A stretch of DNA of 64,000 nucleotides from Thalassospira profundimaris (GTDB taxonomy: Bacteria > Pseudomonadota > Alphaproteobacteria > Rhodospirillales > Thalassospiraceae): the NCBI RefSeq assembly GCF_003326795.1, contig NZ_JPWI01000012.1, positions 1-64,000 of the forward strand, read 5' to 3'. Positions within the stretch are counted from its first letter, which is position 1, and every line of letters starts with the position of its first letter. The notes beneath the pieces are model-generated. The model was given only the letters and a program-made list of their open reading frames with translations, made no database searches and had not been told where the DNA came from. A program made the position numbers and the translations under genes. This document shows, piece by piece, positions 17,507-27,375 of the stretch.

Positions 17507-18152
17507 ATTTACCCTGTGGGATATTGTTTATAACCTGCTGCTTGCGGCGCGCTGGACGGTGTTGCTGTCATTGACGGCATTCGTTCTGGGCGGGCTTGTC
17601 GGGTTGCTGCTTTTGATGGTTCGGACGGCGGGCAATCCGTGGGTGGTGCGACTGGTGCGCGCTTATGTCGAGCTGTTTCAGGGCACCCCGCTTTTGATGC
17701 AGCTTTTTATCGTGTTTTTTGGCTTGCCGCTGATCGGGCTTGATGTATCGCCCTGGGTTGCTGCGACACTCGGATTAACGCTGTTTACCAGTGCGTTTCT
17801 GACCGAAATCTGGCGCGGATGCGTTGAATCGGTTGGCAAGGGCCAGTGGGAAGCATCCGCCAGCCTTGGCATGAATTTCACCCAGCAGATGCGCTATATC
17901 GTGTTGCCACAGGCCTTGCGCATTGCCATTCCGCCAACGGTCGGTTTCTCGGTACAGGTCGTCAAAGGGACGGCTGTGGCGTCGATTATCGGGTTTGTCG
18001 AACTGACCAAGGCCGGGACCATGATCACCAATGCGACCTATGCGCCGTTCACGGTCTATGGCTGTGTCGCGGTGATGTATTTCCTGATTTGTTATCCGCT
18101 TTCGCTGTTTGCCCGTCATCTGGAAGGAAAGTTCCGCAATGTCGCTCGTTGA
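17499..18152 (+). CDS. Polar amino acid ABC transporter permease 2
   Basis: Second HisM/HisQ-type permease, 217 residues. EAA loop: LTEIWRGCVESVGKGQWEASASLGMNFTQQMRYIVLPQALRIAIPP. ATG 17499 was chosen over the in-frame 17484 because it gives the standard N-terminus MSEFTLWDI. It overlaps both neighbours, as expected for subunits made in fixed ratio. Confidence 0.92.
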   Translation: MSEFTLWDIVYNLLLAARWTVLLSLTAFVLGGLVGLLLLMVRTAGNPWVVRLVRAYVELFQGTPLLMQLFIVFFGLPLIGLDVSPWVAATLGLTLFTSAFLTEIWRGCVESVGKGQWEASASLGMNFTQQMRYIVLPQALRIAIPPTVGFSVQVVKGTAVASIIGFVELTKAGTMITNATYAPFTVYGCVAVMYFLICYPLSLFARHLEGKFRNVAR

Positions 18153-18867
18153 ATTGCATGCCATCCATAAAAGCTTTGGCGCGCTTGAAGTCCTTAAGGG
18201 CATTGATCTTGCGATTGATGAGGGGCAGGTCATCGCCCTGATTGGCAAAAGCGGATCGGGAAAGAGCACGCTTTTGCGTACGATCAACGGGCTTGAGGTA
18301 ATTGATGACGGTGTCATCATGGTAGATGGCAAGAAGATCAGTGAACGCGACACAGACCTTTTGGCGCTTCGGCTTCAGGTCGGCATGGTGTTTCAGCAGT
18401 TCAATCTGTTCCCGCATTACACCGCCCTTGAAAATGTGATGTTGTCCCCGCAGGTTGTCAAAAAGCAGTCAAAGGCCGAGGCGAGGGCCATTGCCGAGGA
18501 AATGCTGACCAAGGTCGGGCTTGCCGACAAGATGATGCATTACCCCGATCAGCTTTCCGGCGGGCAGCAACAGCGCGTGGCGATTGCGCGTGCGCTTGCC
18601 ATGAAGCCCAAGGTTCTTTTGTGTGACGAGGTGACATCGGCCCTTGATCCGGAACTGGTCAATGAAGTACTGGCGGTTGTCCGCCAATTGGCCGAAGAAG
18701 GCATGACCCTTGTCATGGTGACCCATGAGATGCGGTTCGCGCGCGAGGTCTGTGACAAGCTGGTCTTTATGCATCAGGGACGCATTCATGAAACCGGCGA
18801 TCCCGAAGAAGTCTTTTCCAATCCCAAAACACCCGAACTTTCGAGCTTTGTCGGCGGGCTGGCCTGA
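18139..18867 (+). CDS. Polar amino acid ABC transporter ATPase
   Basis: 242 residues. Walker A GKSGSGKST, Q-loop MVFQQFNLFPH, signature LSGGQQQR, Walker B VLLCDEVTSALDPE, and H-loop VMVTHEM are complete. ATG 18139 lies inside the 3' end of the second permease; the in-frame 18109 would add a non-conserved leader. Energises import through the two preceding permeases. Confidence 0.95.
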   Translation: MSLVELHAIHKSFGALEVLKGIDLAIDEGQVIALIGKSGSGKSTLLRTINGLEVIDDGVIMVDGKKISERDTDLLALRLQVGMVFQQFNLFPHYTALENVMLSPQVVKKQSKAEARAIAEEMLTKVGLADKMMHYPDQLSGGQQQRVAIARALAMKPKVLLCDEVTSALDPELVNEVLAVVRQLAEEGMTLVMVTHEMRFAREVCDKLVFMHQGRIHETGDPEEVFSNPKTPELSSFVGGLA

Positions 18868-19046
18868 TCAGGGAAATTGCATTCCTGTGATGGTTTTGTG
18901 ACATCTTTGGCGCAATGCGCAGAAAGATTTCGCTATTTTTGGTTGAATCGCTAGAACGGTCCCTTGATATCGCCACCGATGACAAGGACGTGACTGTGAT
19001 GCGCGACGGGATCGCAAGCCCTGAAGATAATGGAGACAAGCCGGTG

Positions 19047-20243
19047 ATGAGCGCAATGCTTGCCCGGCTGGATCGTTATCCTTTTCTGGTGTTGGGATTG
19101 TTGCTGATCGGGGCGTTTTCCACCAGCTGTGTCGCCCCGCTGACCGGGCTTTATGTGGTTGAGGGGCTTGGCGAGCCGCCCTGGAAAACCAGCCTTGTCG
19201 CCATTGTTCAGGTCTGTGTGACCCTGTTGACCAATCGGGCCTATGGGCGGGCGATTGATCGCGGTGTGCCGGTCAGGTTTCTGGTGATGCCCAGCATCAT
19301 CTGTTTTGCCATCGGGATGGTGATGCTGGGCACGTTTCAGGTTTACTGGGTGTATCTCGCGATTGTGTCGGTGTTGCTTGGCATCGGGGCTGGTGTGCTG
19401 TCGGTAATGTATTCGTTTGGTCGGCTGTTTGCCGAACAGACCGGGCGCAATATCGCAAAGTTTAACGGTCTTTTGCGGATCCAGACGTCGCTGGGCTGGA
19501 TGGTCGGGCCTGCTGTGTCGCTGACGGTTTTCGGGGCTTATGGCTTTACGGTGACCTATTACGCGATTGCCGCAATCGCGGTGATCTGGTTTGCGATCTG
19601 TCTTTTGGTGGTGCCGGCAAGTTTCAAGACGCATCATCCCGGAAGCCGTGATCCCAATGTCAAAATACCGTTCAATCCGGGGCTTTTGATTGCCTGTATT
19701 CCGGTGTTTTTCATTGGTGCTGCCAATGTTGTCTTTATCTCGGCCATGCCGCTTTATTTCTCGACCGAGCTTGAATTGTCGCCGTCCGCAGCCGGGTTTG
19801 AATTCACCGTGAAATGCCTTGTTGAGGTGGTGGTGATTTATTTCTGTGCGTCGCTGATCCGCAAGGTGGGGGAGCGCAGGGGAATGCAGATTGCCGCAGT
19901 GCTGGGAGTTGTCTTTTTTGCTGCGATCTACAATGCGACCAGTCTGGCCGATGTGCTGGTTCTGGCCGCACTTGACGGGCTTTATTACGGGATATTTGCC
20001 GGGATCAGCATGACATTTGTTCAGAACTTCGCCCCGGAACAGCCCGGCGTTGCCACCAGCTATTATATGAGTTCGCTGTTTGTCGGCGGGCTGATCGGCA
20101 ATCTGATGACCGGGCTTGTTGCCAGTGCCTTCGATTTTCAGACGACAACGCTTTTTGCCTGTGGCTTTGCCGCGATCGGGTGTCTGGTTCTGTCGGTGAT
20201 GAGAGATGCCAGCCATTCCGAAAAGGCAAAGACAGCATCATGA
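19047..20243 (+). CDS. MFS transporter, sugar-efflux (SetA)-like
   Basis: About 398 residues with twelve predicted membrane helices. Resembles SetA/SotB-type sugar efflux proteins in the N-terminal half (VAPLTGLYVVEGLGEPPW, then NRAYGRAIDRG). Start chosen at ATG 19047 because GGAGACAAG lies upstream; the frame stays open to ATG 18915 but the extra 44 residues are charged and unlike a transporter N-terminus. Substrate unknown. Confidence 0.82.
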   Translation: MSAMLARLDRYPFLVLGLLLIGAFSTSCVAPLTGLYVVEGLGEPPWKTSLVAIVQVCVTLLTNRAYGRAIDRGVPVRFLVMPSIICFAIGMVMLGTFQVYWVYLAIVSVLLGIGAGVLSVMYSFGRLFAEQTGRNIAKFNGLLRIQTSLGWMVGPAVSLTVFGAYGFTVTYYAIAAIAVIWFAICLLVVPASFKTHHPGSRDPNVKIPFNPGLLIACIPVFFIGAANVVFISAMPLYFSTELELSPSAAGFEFTVKCLVEVVVIYFCASLIRKVGERRGMQIAAVLGVVFFAAIYNATSLADVLVLAALDGLYYGIFAGISMTFVQNFAPEQPGVATSYYMSSLFVGGLIGNLMTGLVASAFDFQTTTLFACGFAAIGCLVLSVMRDASHSEKAKTAS

Positions 20244-20284
20244 AGATGGCTTGACTTTCATCGCGTCCCGGCGATGATCGCGCC

Positions 20285-20758
20285 ATGTCAGAACAAAGCC
20301 AAAATATACGCCCGCGTTTGTTTGTGGATGCCGATGCCTGTCCGGTAAAGGCGGAGTGCGAACGTGTGGCTGAACGTCACCGGATCGAGATGATCCTGGT
20401 GTCAAACGGTGGCATACGCCCGTCGCGCAATCCGTTGATCAAAATCGTGATTGTCCCGCCCGAGCCCGATGCTGCTGATGACTGGATCGCCGAAAATGCA
20501 CGCGCGCGCGATGTGATCGTCACCAATGATATTCCGTTGGCGTCACGCGGGCTTGAGATCGGGGCGCGGGTTCTTAAGGCCAATGGTCAGGAATTCACCG
20601 AAGCCAATATCGGCAATGCACTGGCCGGGCGCGAAATAGCCGCCCATATGCGCGAAGTCACCGGTGAACAGGGGCGCAATGCGTCCTTTACCCAGAAAGA
20701 CCGGTCGAAATTTTCAAGCGCGCTTGAAGTTCTGGTGCAGGCCGTGCTGCGCGGCTGA
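20285..20758 (+). CDS. yaiI: YaiI/YqxD family protein (DUF188)
   Basis: 157 residues with the family signature FVDADACPVKAE at the N-terminus and VTNDIPLASRGLEIGARVL in the middle, which resemble PIN-like nuclease acidic motifs. Also conserved: KDRSKFSSALEVL at the C-terminus. Function is not established in the family. It starts 41 bases after the MFS stop and may be co-transcribed. Confidence 0.92.
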   Translation: MSEQSQNIRPRLFVDADACPVKAECERVAERHRIEMILVSNGGIRPSRNPLIKIVIVPPEPDAADDWIAENARARDVIVTNDIPLASRGLEIGARVLKANGQEFTEANIGNALAGREIAAHMREVTGEQGRNASFTQKDRSKFSSALEVLVQAVLRG

Positions 20759-20790
20759 GCTGCTGCCATATTCCACCATCATCCCGAAAT

Positions 20791-20826
20791 AAAAGCAGGC
20801 CGCCGAACATGTGTCCGGCGGCCTGC
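20791..20826 (-). terminator. Rho-independent terminator of the aldehyde dehydrogenase/Liv operon
   Basis: Arms GCAGGCCGCCG (20795-20805) and CGGCGGCCTGC (20816-20826). On the minus strand the stem is followed by TTTTATTTC, so it ends the operon whose last gene stops at 20933. Confidence 0.88.
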
Positions 20827-20932
20827 ACACAGGTCCTGATTTGTCAGGGAACGCACGACAAATCAGGCTTCCCCCCTGCGTAACTCGAAATCAACCGGGC
20901 AGCTTGCGGCCCGGTTGATCGTGCCTGGCGGC

Positions 20933-22390
20933 TTAGAACGGGTAGTGACGTTTGCCGCTCTGGATGGTGATCCAGCGCATTTCGGTGAATTCGTCGATCG
21001 ACGCCTGGGATCCGAAACGGCCATAACCCGATGATTTCACACCGCCAAACGGCATTTGTGCTTCGTCCTGAACGGTCGGGCTGTTGATGTGGCAGATGCC
21101 GCTTTCGATGCGCTTGGCGACTTCCATCGCACGCGGAATGTTGGTCGAGAAGACCGCAGACGACAGGCCATATTCGCTGTCATTGGCGATGCGAACGGCT
21201 TCGTCTTCGTTACCTGCACGAATAACAACACAGATCGGGCCAAAGCTTTCCTCGGAATAGATCTTCATCGCCGGGGTAACATGGTCAAGAAGGGTTGCGT
21301 CCATCAGAACGCCGTCCTTGGCCTTGCCTGTCCCCGCAACCAGTTTTGCACCCTTGGAAACGGCGTCTTCGACCAGTTCCTCGATGCGGTTGATTGCTTC
21401 AACGCTTACAACGCCACCAAGAATGTGCTCGGCCTTGGCCGGGTCACCTGCGGTCAGCGTTTTGGCCTTGGCGGCCAGTTTGGCCACAAATTCATCGGCA
21501 ACGGCATTGTCAACGATCAGACGTTCGGTCGACATGCAAATCTGGCCCTGGTTCATATAGGCACCAAAGGCTGCACCATTGACGGCTTCTTCAAGGTCGG
21601 CATCGTCAAGAACGAGGAACGGAGCCTTGCCACCCAGTTCCAGAAGAACCGGTTTAAGATGCTCTGCACCCAGTTTCGCAATGATGCGACCAACACGGGT
21701 TGAGCCGGTGAAGTTGATGCGACGAACTGCCGGGTGGGCAATCAGGGCTTCAACGATTTCCGGAGCATCTTCGGGCGCGTTGGTGACAACGTTGACGACA
21801 CCTTCGGGTGCACCTGCCTCGACAAGGCATTCCCCGATCAGGCGATGGAGGGCCGGGCAAAGTTCGGACGCCTTGAGAACGACGGTGTTGCCACATGCAA
21901 GCGGCATGGCAATCGCGCGCGTGCCCAGAATGACCGGTGCGTTCCACGGTGCAATACCCAGAACAACCCCAACCGGCTGACGGACACCCATCGCCATCAG
22001 GCCCGGATGATCAGACGGAATGATGTCGCCGGTGATCTGGGTGGTCATGGCACCGGCTTCGCGGAGCATGTTGGCTGCAAGATGGGCGTTAAAACCACCC
22101 CACATGCGCGTGCTTCCGGTTTCATCAAGAACAAGCTGACCGAACTGGTCACCCTTGGATTCCATGATGTCGGCAGCCTTCAGCAGGATCTTGCGGCGTG
22201 CGCCCGGGCCCATCTTGGACCATTCCGGGAAAGCGGCAGCGGCGGCATCGGCAGCCTTGCGAGCATCGGCGGCGTTGGCGGCAGCGGCAATGGTTGCAGT
22301 TTCGCCGGTGACAGGGTTTTTGCGCTCAAACGTGCGGTTGTTCGAGGCGCTTACATCCTGGTTTCCGATCAAAAGTTTTGCATTATTCAT
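20933..22390 (-). CDS. NAD(P)-dependent aromatic aldehyde dehydrogenase (salicylaldehyde/vanillin type)
   Basis: 485 residues, ALDH superfamily. Cofactor motif FTGSTRVGR, catalytic Glu in LELGGKAP, catalytic Cys in NQGQICMSTERLIV. That cysteine context is the one typical of salicylaldehyde, benzaldehyde and vanillin dehydrogenases. ATG 22390 has AGGAG six bases upstream; the frame runs open upstream but that part is in the intergenic and livF region. It is the last gene of the Liv-type importer operon, suggesting that an imported aromatic compound is oxidised to the acid. Substrate is inferred. Confidence 0.87.
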   Translation of the reverse strand: MNNAKLLIGNQDVSASNNRTFERKNPVTGETATIAAAANAADARKAADAAAAAFPEWSKMGPGARRKILLKAADIMESKGDQFGQLVLDETGSTRMWGGFNAHLAANMLREAGAMTTQITGDIIPSDHPGLMAMGVRQPVGVVLGIAPWNAPVILGTRAIAMPLACGNTVVLKASELCPALHRLIGECLVEAGAPEGVVNVVTNAPEDAPEIVEALIAHPAVRRINFTGSTRVGRIIAKLGAEHLKPVLLELGGKAPFLVLDDADLEEAVNGAAFGAYMNQGQICMSTERLIVDNAVADEFVAKLAAKAKTLTAGDPAKAEHILGGVVSVEAINRIEELVEDAVSKGAKLVAGTGKAKDGVLMDATLLDHVTPAMKIYSEESFGPICVVIRAGNEDEAVRIANDSEYGLSSAVFSTNIPRAMEVAKRIESGICHINSPTVQDEAQMPFGGVKSSGYGRFGSQASIDEFTEMRWITIQSGKRHYPF

Positions 22391-22442
22391 GGCGTTTCTC
22401 CTGACTTTCTCAATATCTGCTGTGAGGTGGCGAAAGACTGCT

Positions 22443-23159
22443 TTACGCAGCCCCAAGGCCGAGAAATGCTTTTTGCACAGCAGGGTCGGACTGCAGAGCC
22501 CGGGCAGTGTCCTGCCCGGTGATGGCTCCATTTTCAATCAGATATCCCCGATCTGATATGGCGAGGGACTGGTGCGCATTCTGTTCGACCAGAAGAACAC
22601 CAACCCCGGTTGTACGAATGGCGGCAAGCGCCTTGAACAAATCTCCGGTCATAATGGGGGAAAGACCAAGGGATGGCTCATCAAGTAACAAGATATCGGG
22701 GTTCGACATCAGCGCACGGCCAATGGCGACCATTTGCTGTTCGCCGCCGCTCATGGTGCGGGCGGCCTGACCCAGACGTTCGGCCAGTTTGGGGAACAGG
22801 CCGATCACCCGATCAAGATTTTGCTTTTCCGATGCACGGGCGCGCTTGGCAAAGGCACCCAGTTCAAGATTTTCTCGTACCGTGAGTTCACCGAAAATAC
22901 CGCGACCTTCGGGGACGAGTGCCAATCCGGCCTCGACGATTTTATGGGCGGAAAGATCGGTAAGTTCGGCACCGGAAAGATTGATGCTGGTATCGTCATG
23001 GGCGGTAACCAGACCAGCGCAGGCCTTGAGCAGGCTGCTTTTACCCGCGCCATTGGCACCGAGCATCACAACGATCTCGCCGCGATCAACGGTCAGCGAT
23101 ACGTCGCGCAGGGCTGCGTGCTTGCCATAGGATACAGACAGGTTTTTGATATCAAGCAT
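22443..23159 (-). CDS. Branched-chain-type ABC transporter ATPase (LivF-like)
   Basis: 238 residues. Walker A GANGAGKSS, signature MSGGEQQMVAIGRALMS, Walker B LLLDEPSLGL. The short LivF pattern VPEGRGIFGELTVRENLELG is present. Start ATG 23159 (MLDIKNLSVSYGK) was chosen over longer readings; it overlaps the livG-like stop by 8 bases. In this operon the family probably serves aromatic uptake rather than leucine. Confidence 0.94.
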   Translation of the reverse strand: MLDIKNLSVSYGKHAALRDVSLTVDRGEIVVMLGANGAGKSSLLKACAGLVTAHDDTSINLSGAELTDLSAHKIVEAGLALVPEGRGIFGELTVRENLELGAFAKRARASEKQNLDRVIGLFPKLAERLGQAARTMSGGEQQMVAIGRALMSNPDILLLDEPSLGLSPIMTGDLFKALAAIRTTGVGVLLVEQNAHQSLAISDRGYLIENGAITGQDTARALQSDPAVQKAFLGLGAA

Positions 23160-23886
23160 GGCTGTCTCCGAGATAGGCACGAATGACTTCAGGATCGGAA
23201 AGGACTTCGTCAGGCGTGCCATCAGCAATCTTGGTTCCGGCATTCATGACGACGCACCGGTCACACAGACTGCGAATGGCATCCATCACATGTTCAACCA
23301 TGATGATGGTAAGCCCTTCGTCCTTGAGTTGTCGAACAAGGGCAATGCCATCCTGAAGTTCGGACGGGTTCAGGCCCGCAAGCCATTCATCAAGCAAAAG
23401 CAGCTTGGGCTGAAGGGCAAGGGCGCGCCCGAGTTCCAGACGTTTCTGATCGATATAGGTCAGATCACCCGCAGGCGTATGAGCCTGTTTGGCAAGACCG
23501 ATCCGGTCAAGAAGTTCGAGTGCGGCCGCATGGGCAGCATCGCCCCAAAGCGGCTTGGTACGATAGGCAAGACCCGCTTCGATGTTTTCGATGCAATCAA
23601 GATCAGGCAGGACGCGCACGAGCTGGAAGGTGCGTGCAATGCCAGAATGGCTGATCTTGTGTGCGGGCAGGTTCGTGATGTCCTTGCCACTGATCACGAC
23701 CTTGCCTTCATTGGCCTGAAGCGCGCCAGAGATCAGGTTCATCACCGTGGTCTTGCCCGATCCGTTCGGGCCGAGCAGACCAACAATTTCACCCGCATGG
23801 ACATCAAACTGCATCTGGTTGACGGCAATCAGTCCGCCAAAGGCCTTGTGCAGCCCGGAAATCGACAGAAGAACTTCTGTGGTCAT
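23152..23886 (-). CDS. Branched-chain-type ABC transporter ATPase (LivG-like)
   Basis: 244 residues. Walker A GPNGSGKTT, LivG-type RTFQLVRVLPDLDCIENI, Walker B LLLDEWLAGL. The ABC signature region reads LTYIDQKRLELGRALAL, with the unusual YIDQK in place of YGQQR. It starts within the permease stop codon (ATGA). Functions as the second ATPase of the importer. Confidence 0.93.
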   Translation of the reverse strand: MTTEVLLSISGLHKAFGGLIAVNQMQFDVHAGEIVGLLGPNGSGKTTVMNLISGALQANEGKVVISGKDITNLPAHKISHSGIARTFQLVRVLPDLDCIENIEAGLAYRTKPLWGDAAHAAALELLDRIGLAKQAHTPAGDLTYIDQKRLELGRALALQPKLLLLDEWLAGLNPSELQDGIALVRQLKDEGLTIIMVEHVMDAIRSLCDRCVVMNAGTKIADGTPDEVLSDPEVIRAYLGDSHA

Positions 23887-24863
23887 GCTGTTTTCTCCTC
23901 TGACTTGCGGGTGGTTTCGGGGCTGGATGAAAGAGTGCGCTTTTTGGGCGCACGGTATTTTTCATACAGACCAACCACACCACCGGGCAGAAGATAGACA
24001 ATCACCATGAACACGCAGCCAAGCAGGATGCTGAAATGGTTCGGGAAGCTTGCCGTCAGGACTTCAAACAAAAGGGTCAGTGGAATGACGCCCAGAAGCG
24101 GACCCAGCAAGCGACGCGGACCGCCCAGAAGTGCCATGATGACAACCTGGAAAGACAGCATCGGGTTAAAGGCAATCACTGGATCAATATAGGTCCAGCG
24201 CGGCGCGATGATTGCGCCGGTCAGTGTCATGAATAGGGCAGACAGAACAAACAGGGCCACTTTGACGCGGGTAACGTCAATGCCGCAATGTTTGGCGACG
24301 GTTTCGTCTTCGCCAATGATGCGCAGAGCAAAGCCAAGGCGCGACCGGCCCAGAACAAAGCCGGTCAGAAGCAAGACGGCAAACAGCGCAAGCAACTGCC
24401 AGTAAATGTCGTTCTGGGTGATATCAAGGAAGACATAACGGCCCATTTCGCGGGTAACGTTGACTTCGTACCAGCTGACCACCTGACGGACCAGTTCGGT
24501 CAGGCCGAAAGTGAAGATCACGAAATAGACACCCGCCAGCCGCAAGGTCGAAAAACCGACCAGAAGGGCAACAACCGTTCCGGCAAGACCGGCACAGACA
24601 AGCACCAGCGGGAAAGCCATGATTTCGCCAAGTACGGCCACGGTATAGGCGCCGATGCCAAAGAATACGACAGTGGCAAGCGAGATATAGCGCGTCGGGC
24701 CAGAAAACATCGACCATGCGGTCGCAAGCACGGCAAAGCTGACAACACTGATGGCCAGAGACATATAATAGCTGTCGGCGAAGCTTGGCAGGAAGGCCAG
24801 AGCGGCAAAGATCACGGCACCGATGGCAACCGGTTTGATGAAATCGGGTTTCAGGATGCTCAT
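23883..24863 (-). CDS. Branched-chain-type ABC transporter permease (LivM-like)
   Basis: 326 residues, about nine to ten helices, with the LivM coupling segment GRSRLGFALRIIGEDETVAKHCGIDVTRVKVALFVLSA. Overlaps both neighbours by 4 bases (ATGA). The C-terminus has a hydrophilic tail (KYRAPKKRTLSSSPETTRKSEEKTA) not needed for transport. Confidence 0.93.
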   Translation of the reverse strand: MSILKPDFIKPVAIGAVIFAALAFLPSFADSYYMSLAISVVSFAVLATAWSMFSGPTRYISLATVVFFGIGAYTVAVLGEIMAFPLVLVCAGLAGTVVALLVGFSTLRLAGVYFVIFTFGLTELVRQVVSWYEVNVTREMGRYVFLDITQNDIYWQLLALFAVLLLTGFVLGRSRLGFALRIIGEDETVAKHCGIDVTRVKVALFVLSALFMTLTGAIIAPRWTYIDPVIAFNPMLSFQVVIMALLGGPRRLLGPLLGVIPLTLLFEVLTASFPNHFSILLGCVFMVIVYLLPGGVVGLYEKYRAPKKRTLSSSPETTRKSEEKTA

Positions 24864-25732
24864 GATGTGGCCCTCCCGAACAGGCCGGACGGTTTGACCA
24901 GCAAGACCAGCAGGAAGATCACATAGGTTACCGCAATGGTCAGGCCCGGATCGATATAGGTTGCAACCAGACTTTCAGCGACGCCAAGGATCAGGCCCGC
25001 AACCAGCGCGCCGAGAAGGTTGCCAACACCGCCCATGATCACGACGATCAGGGCCTTCATGGTAAAGACAACCCCCATCGAGGTCGAAAAGGTCAGGAAC
25101 ATGCTGACCAGAACACCACCGACGGCTGCAACAGCACCGCCAAGAGCAAAGGCAAAGCAGGATGCAAAATTGACATCAATGGCAACAAGGCGGGCCGATG
25201 TCGGATCAACAGCGACGGCACGCAGTGCCGTACCAATACGCGTACGGGTCAGGATCAGATAGAAGCCAAGGCCAATGACAACCGCAAAGCCAAGGGCAAC
25301 AAGACGGTTGGCCGCGATGACGGCACCAAAGACGTCAACGGCATTATTCATAAAGTCATAGCTGTAATAATTGCCGCCAAACCAGACAAGGAGCACACCC
25401 TGAACGATGAACAGCAGGCCGAATGTTGCCAGAATGCTGTCAACTTCAAGCATTCCGCGGTTTTTGGCGCGGGCGACCAGCGGGGTCAGCAAAATGCGAT
25501 AAATGGCCCAGTTCAGCACAAAGCTCAGCGGGATAATGATCAAAAGACCAAGGATCGGGTTAATCCCGAAAGAGGTCATGAAAACAAAGGCAATAAAGGA
25601 CGCGACAATGACCAGCTCGCCATAGGCGAGGTTCATGATGCGCGATACACCGTATTGCAGGGTCAGACCCATGGCGACGAGAGCATACATGCCGCCAAGA
25701 GTAATCCCGGAAAAGATTGCGTAGCTTAACAT
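24860..25732 (-). CDS. Branched-chain-type ABC transporter permease (LivH-like)
   Basis: 290 residues, about eight helices. LivH signatures: GITLGGMYALVAMGLTLQYGVSRIMNLAYGELV at the N-terminus and TRTRIGTALRAVAVDPTSARLVAIDV (ATPase-coupling loop) in the middle. Separated by about 110 bases from the upstream binding-protein gene, a gap that may let the receptor be made in excess. Confidence 0.93.
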   Translation of the reverse strand: MLSYAIFSGITLGGMYALVAMGLTLQYGVSRIMNLAYGELVIVASFIAFVFMTSFGINPILGLLIIIPLSFVLNWAIYRILLTPLVARAKNRGMLEVDSILATFGLLFIVQGVLLVWFGGNYYSYDFMNNAVDVFGAVIAANRLVALGFAVVIGLGFYLILTRTRIGTALRAVAVDPTSARLVAIDVNFASCFAFALGGAVAAVGGVLVSMFLTFSTSMGVVFTMKALIVVIMGGVGNLLGALVAGLILGVAESLVATYIDPGLTIAVTYVIFLLVLLVKPSGLFGRATS

Positions 25733-25841
25733 TCACTTTTTCCCAGAAAGGGCATTTCTTCCCAAAGGGCAAGGATAGGGTGCCGGGGATTCTGTGCCGT
25801 TGTGCGTGCACGGAACCCCCGGTCGTCCTTATAGGTCGCGA

Positions 25842-27059
25842 TCAGTTCGCGGCCTTCCATGCGGGTTTCGGGAAGACAAGTTCATGTGCGCCTTCCATGC
25901 TGGTCGGGGCAACACCGACAAATTTGCCGTCCTGCCACTGACCGACCTGCCAGAAATTCTGGTCGCCGGGCTTGTAGGTGCCAAGGATGGTATCAAAGCC
26001 GCCTTTGGCGAGTTCGGCATTCACAGCTTCGCGGTCGGTGGAACCGGCGCGCTCGATTGCCTGATGCAGGGACTGAAGCGATGCCCAGTTGACGATGGAC
26101 GCCCAACGGTCCGGCTCGCGACCGGCAAACGCAATGTGGCGTTTGATGTAATCGGCGATTTTCGGATCATTCTCGCTCGCGCCACCGAGGCTTACGACAC
26201 CTTCGGCATCGGCGCCAAAGCGATCTTTATAAAGCGGGAAGGCAGTACCAACGCCGGCATAGAAGACCTTGGGGTTAAAACCGAGAACGCGGGATTGTTC
26301 GGTCAGGCCAAGGGTACCCGGCGGGTAGGAGAAAGCCACAAAGGTGTCGGCACCAAGGGATTTGATGTCATTGACGATGGTTGCAAGATCCTGGGAACCC
26401 AGCGGATAGGTCTTGTCATAGACCAGATCGAAATCGCGATCTTCAAGGGCTGCACGGCCCGCTTTGGAAAGTTCGATGCCAAAGCCGTCAGCAACGGCGA
26501 TCATTGCGACCTTGTCATTGATCTTGCCTGCGTCTTTCAGGCCTTTGAGGAACTCGGCCATTTCAACAGCATATTGTTCACCCGTGCCCAGCAGCCAGTA
26601 GGAGTTTTTCCAGCGTTTTGCCAGTTGCGGTGCCTTGTCCGTGACGGCGGTACCCGCCAGATGAGCGTAGCCCGCGCGATCAAGGATCGGCGCAACGGCA
26701 AGGTTGATACCCGTGCCCCACGGCGAAAGAATGAAATCAACCTTGTCCTGGTTGATCAGGCGTTCAACCGCCCGAACAGCTTCTTCGGAGCTGGAGCGAT
26801 CATCATACTCAACGACTTCGATCGGCAGTTGTTTGTCGCCAACCTTCAGGCCACCGGCATCGTTGACTTCCTTGACCCACATTTCGTAGTTGGGAATGGT
26901 GCTTGTGGCAGCCCCCGGTGCGCCCGGGCCGGTTTTTGAAACCGCGTAACCAATGCGGTAGGTTTCCTGTGCGTTTGCACCAAACAGCGTCGCGGAGCTC
27001 ATCAGTGCGGTGGTTGCCGCAGCAATGGTCGCGAAGCGCAGTTTTGCTGAAATTTCCAT
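25842..27059 (-). CDS. ABC transporter substrate-binding protein (Peripla_BP_6, HAAT type)
   Basis: 405 residues, signal peptide 1-30 ending ANAQ. Mature start ETYRIGYAVSKTGPGAPGA is typical of LivK/AmiC-like receptors, and the region FILSPWGTGINLAVAPILDRAGY fits subfamily members that bind aromatic acids or amides. First gene of the operon, preceded by AGGAGG. Together with the linked aldehyde dehydrogenase this supports an aromatic ligand, but binding residues were not matched. Confidence 0.92.
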   Translation of the reverse strand: MEISAKLRFATIAAATTALMSSATLFGANAQETYRIGYAVSKTGPGAPGAATSTIPNYEMWVKEVNDAGGLKVGDKQLPIEVVEYDDRSSSEEAVRAVERLINQDKVDFILSPWGTGINLAVAPILDRAGYAHLAGTAVTDKAPQLAKRWKNSYWLLGTGEQYAVEMAEFLKGLKDAGKINDKVAMIAVADGFGIELSKAGRAALEDRDFDLVYDKTYPLGSQDLATIVNDIKSLGADTFVAFSYPPGTLGLTEQSRVLGFNPKVFYAGVGTAFPLYKDRFGADAEGVVSLGGASENDPKIADYIKRHIAFAGREPDRWASIVNWASLQSLHQAIERAGSTDREAVNAELAKGGFDTILGTYKPGDQNFWQVGQWQDGKFVGVAPTSMEGAHELVFPKPAWKAAN

Positions 27060-27375
27060 GCTTTTCCTCCTGATCTCTATGCAGAGACGGTTTTCCCGTT
27101 TGCGCGTTATTTCAGGAGTTTAGGCAAAGAGATTCTATTATTTACTTTGGGTTTCAAAGTAAATCTCCGGCGTATCCTCCCGCCCATTAGTTCGCAAACG
27201 CAAAATAACGGGAACGCATTTTTTATCTGTATTGTTATTTTTGCGGTTCCATTGACCGTCACTCTAGTAAGCGATGGAATTGTTCCAATGTAAAGATGAC
27301 GAAATTGACATTTTAAGACGAAAAATTGTACTTTTATACATATAACGATTTGGAATAGATGGAGTATAAAAAGGC
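27060..27375. promoter_or_regulatory. Divergent promoter region of the aromatic uptake operon and its AraC regulator
   Basis: 316 bases, AT-rich, no ORF of note. It contains a perfect inverted repeat ATTTACTTTG (27140-27149) / CAAAGTAAAT (27155-27164), with a 5-base spacer, about 80 bases upstream of the binding-protein start. This is a good candidate operator for the divergent AraC protein or another regulator. Confidence 0.55.

Noticed and set aside
18951-20216. 421-codon minus-strand open frame across the MFS gene
   Set aside because: Rich in His, Arg, Gln and Pro with no hydrophobic pattern or motif; shadow of the transporter gene.
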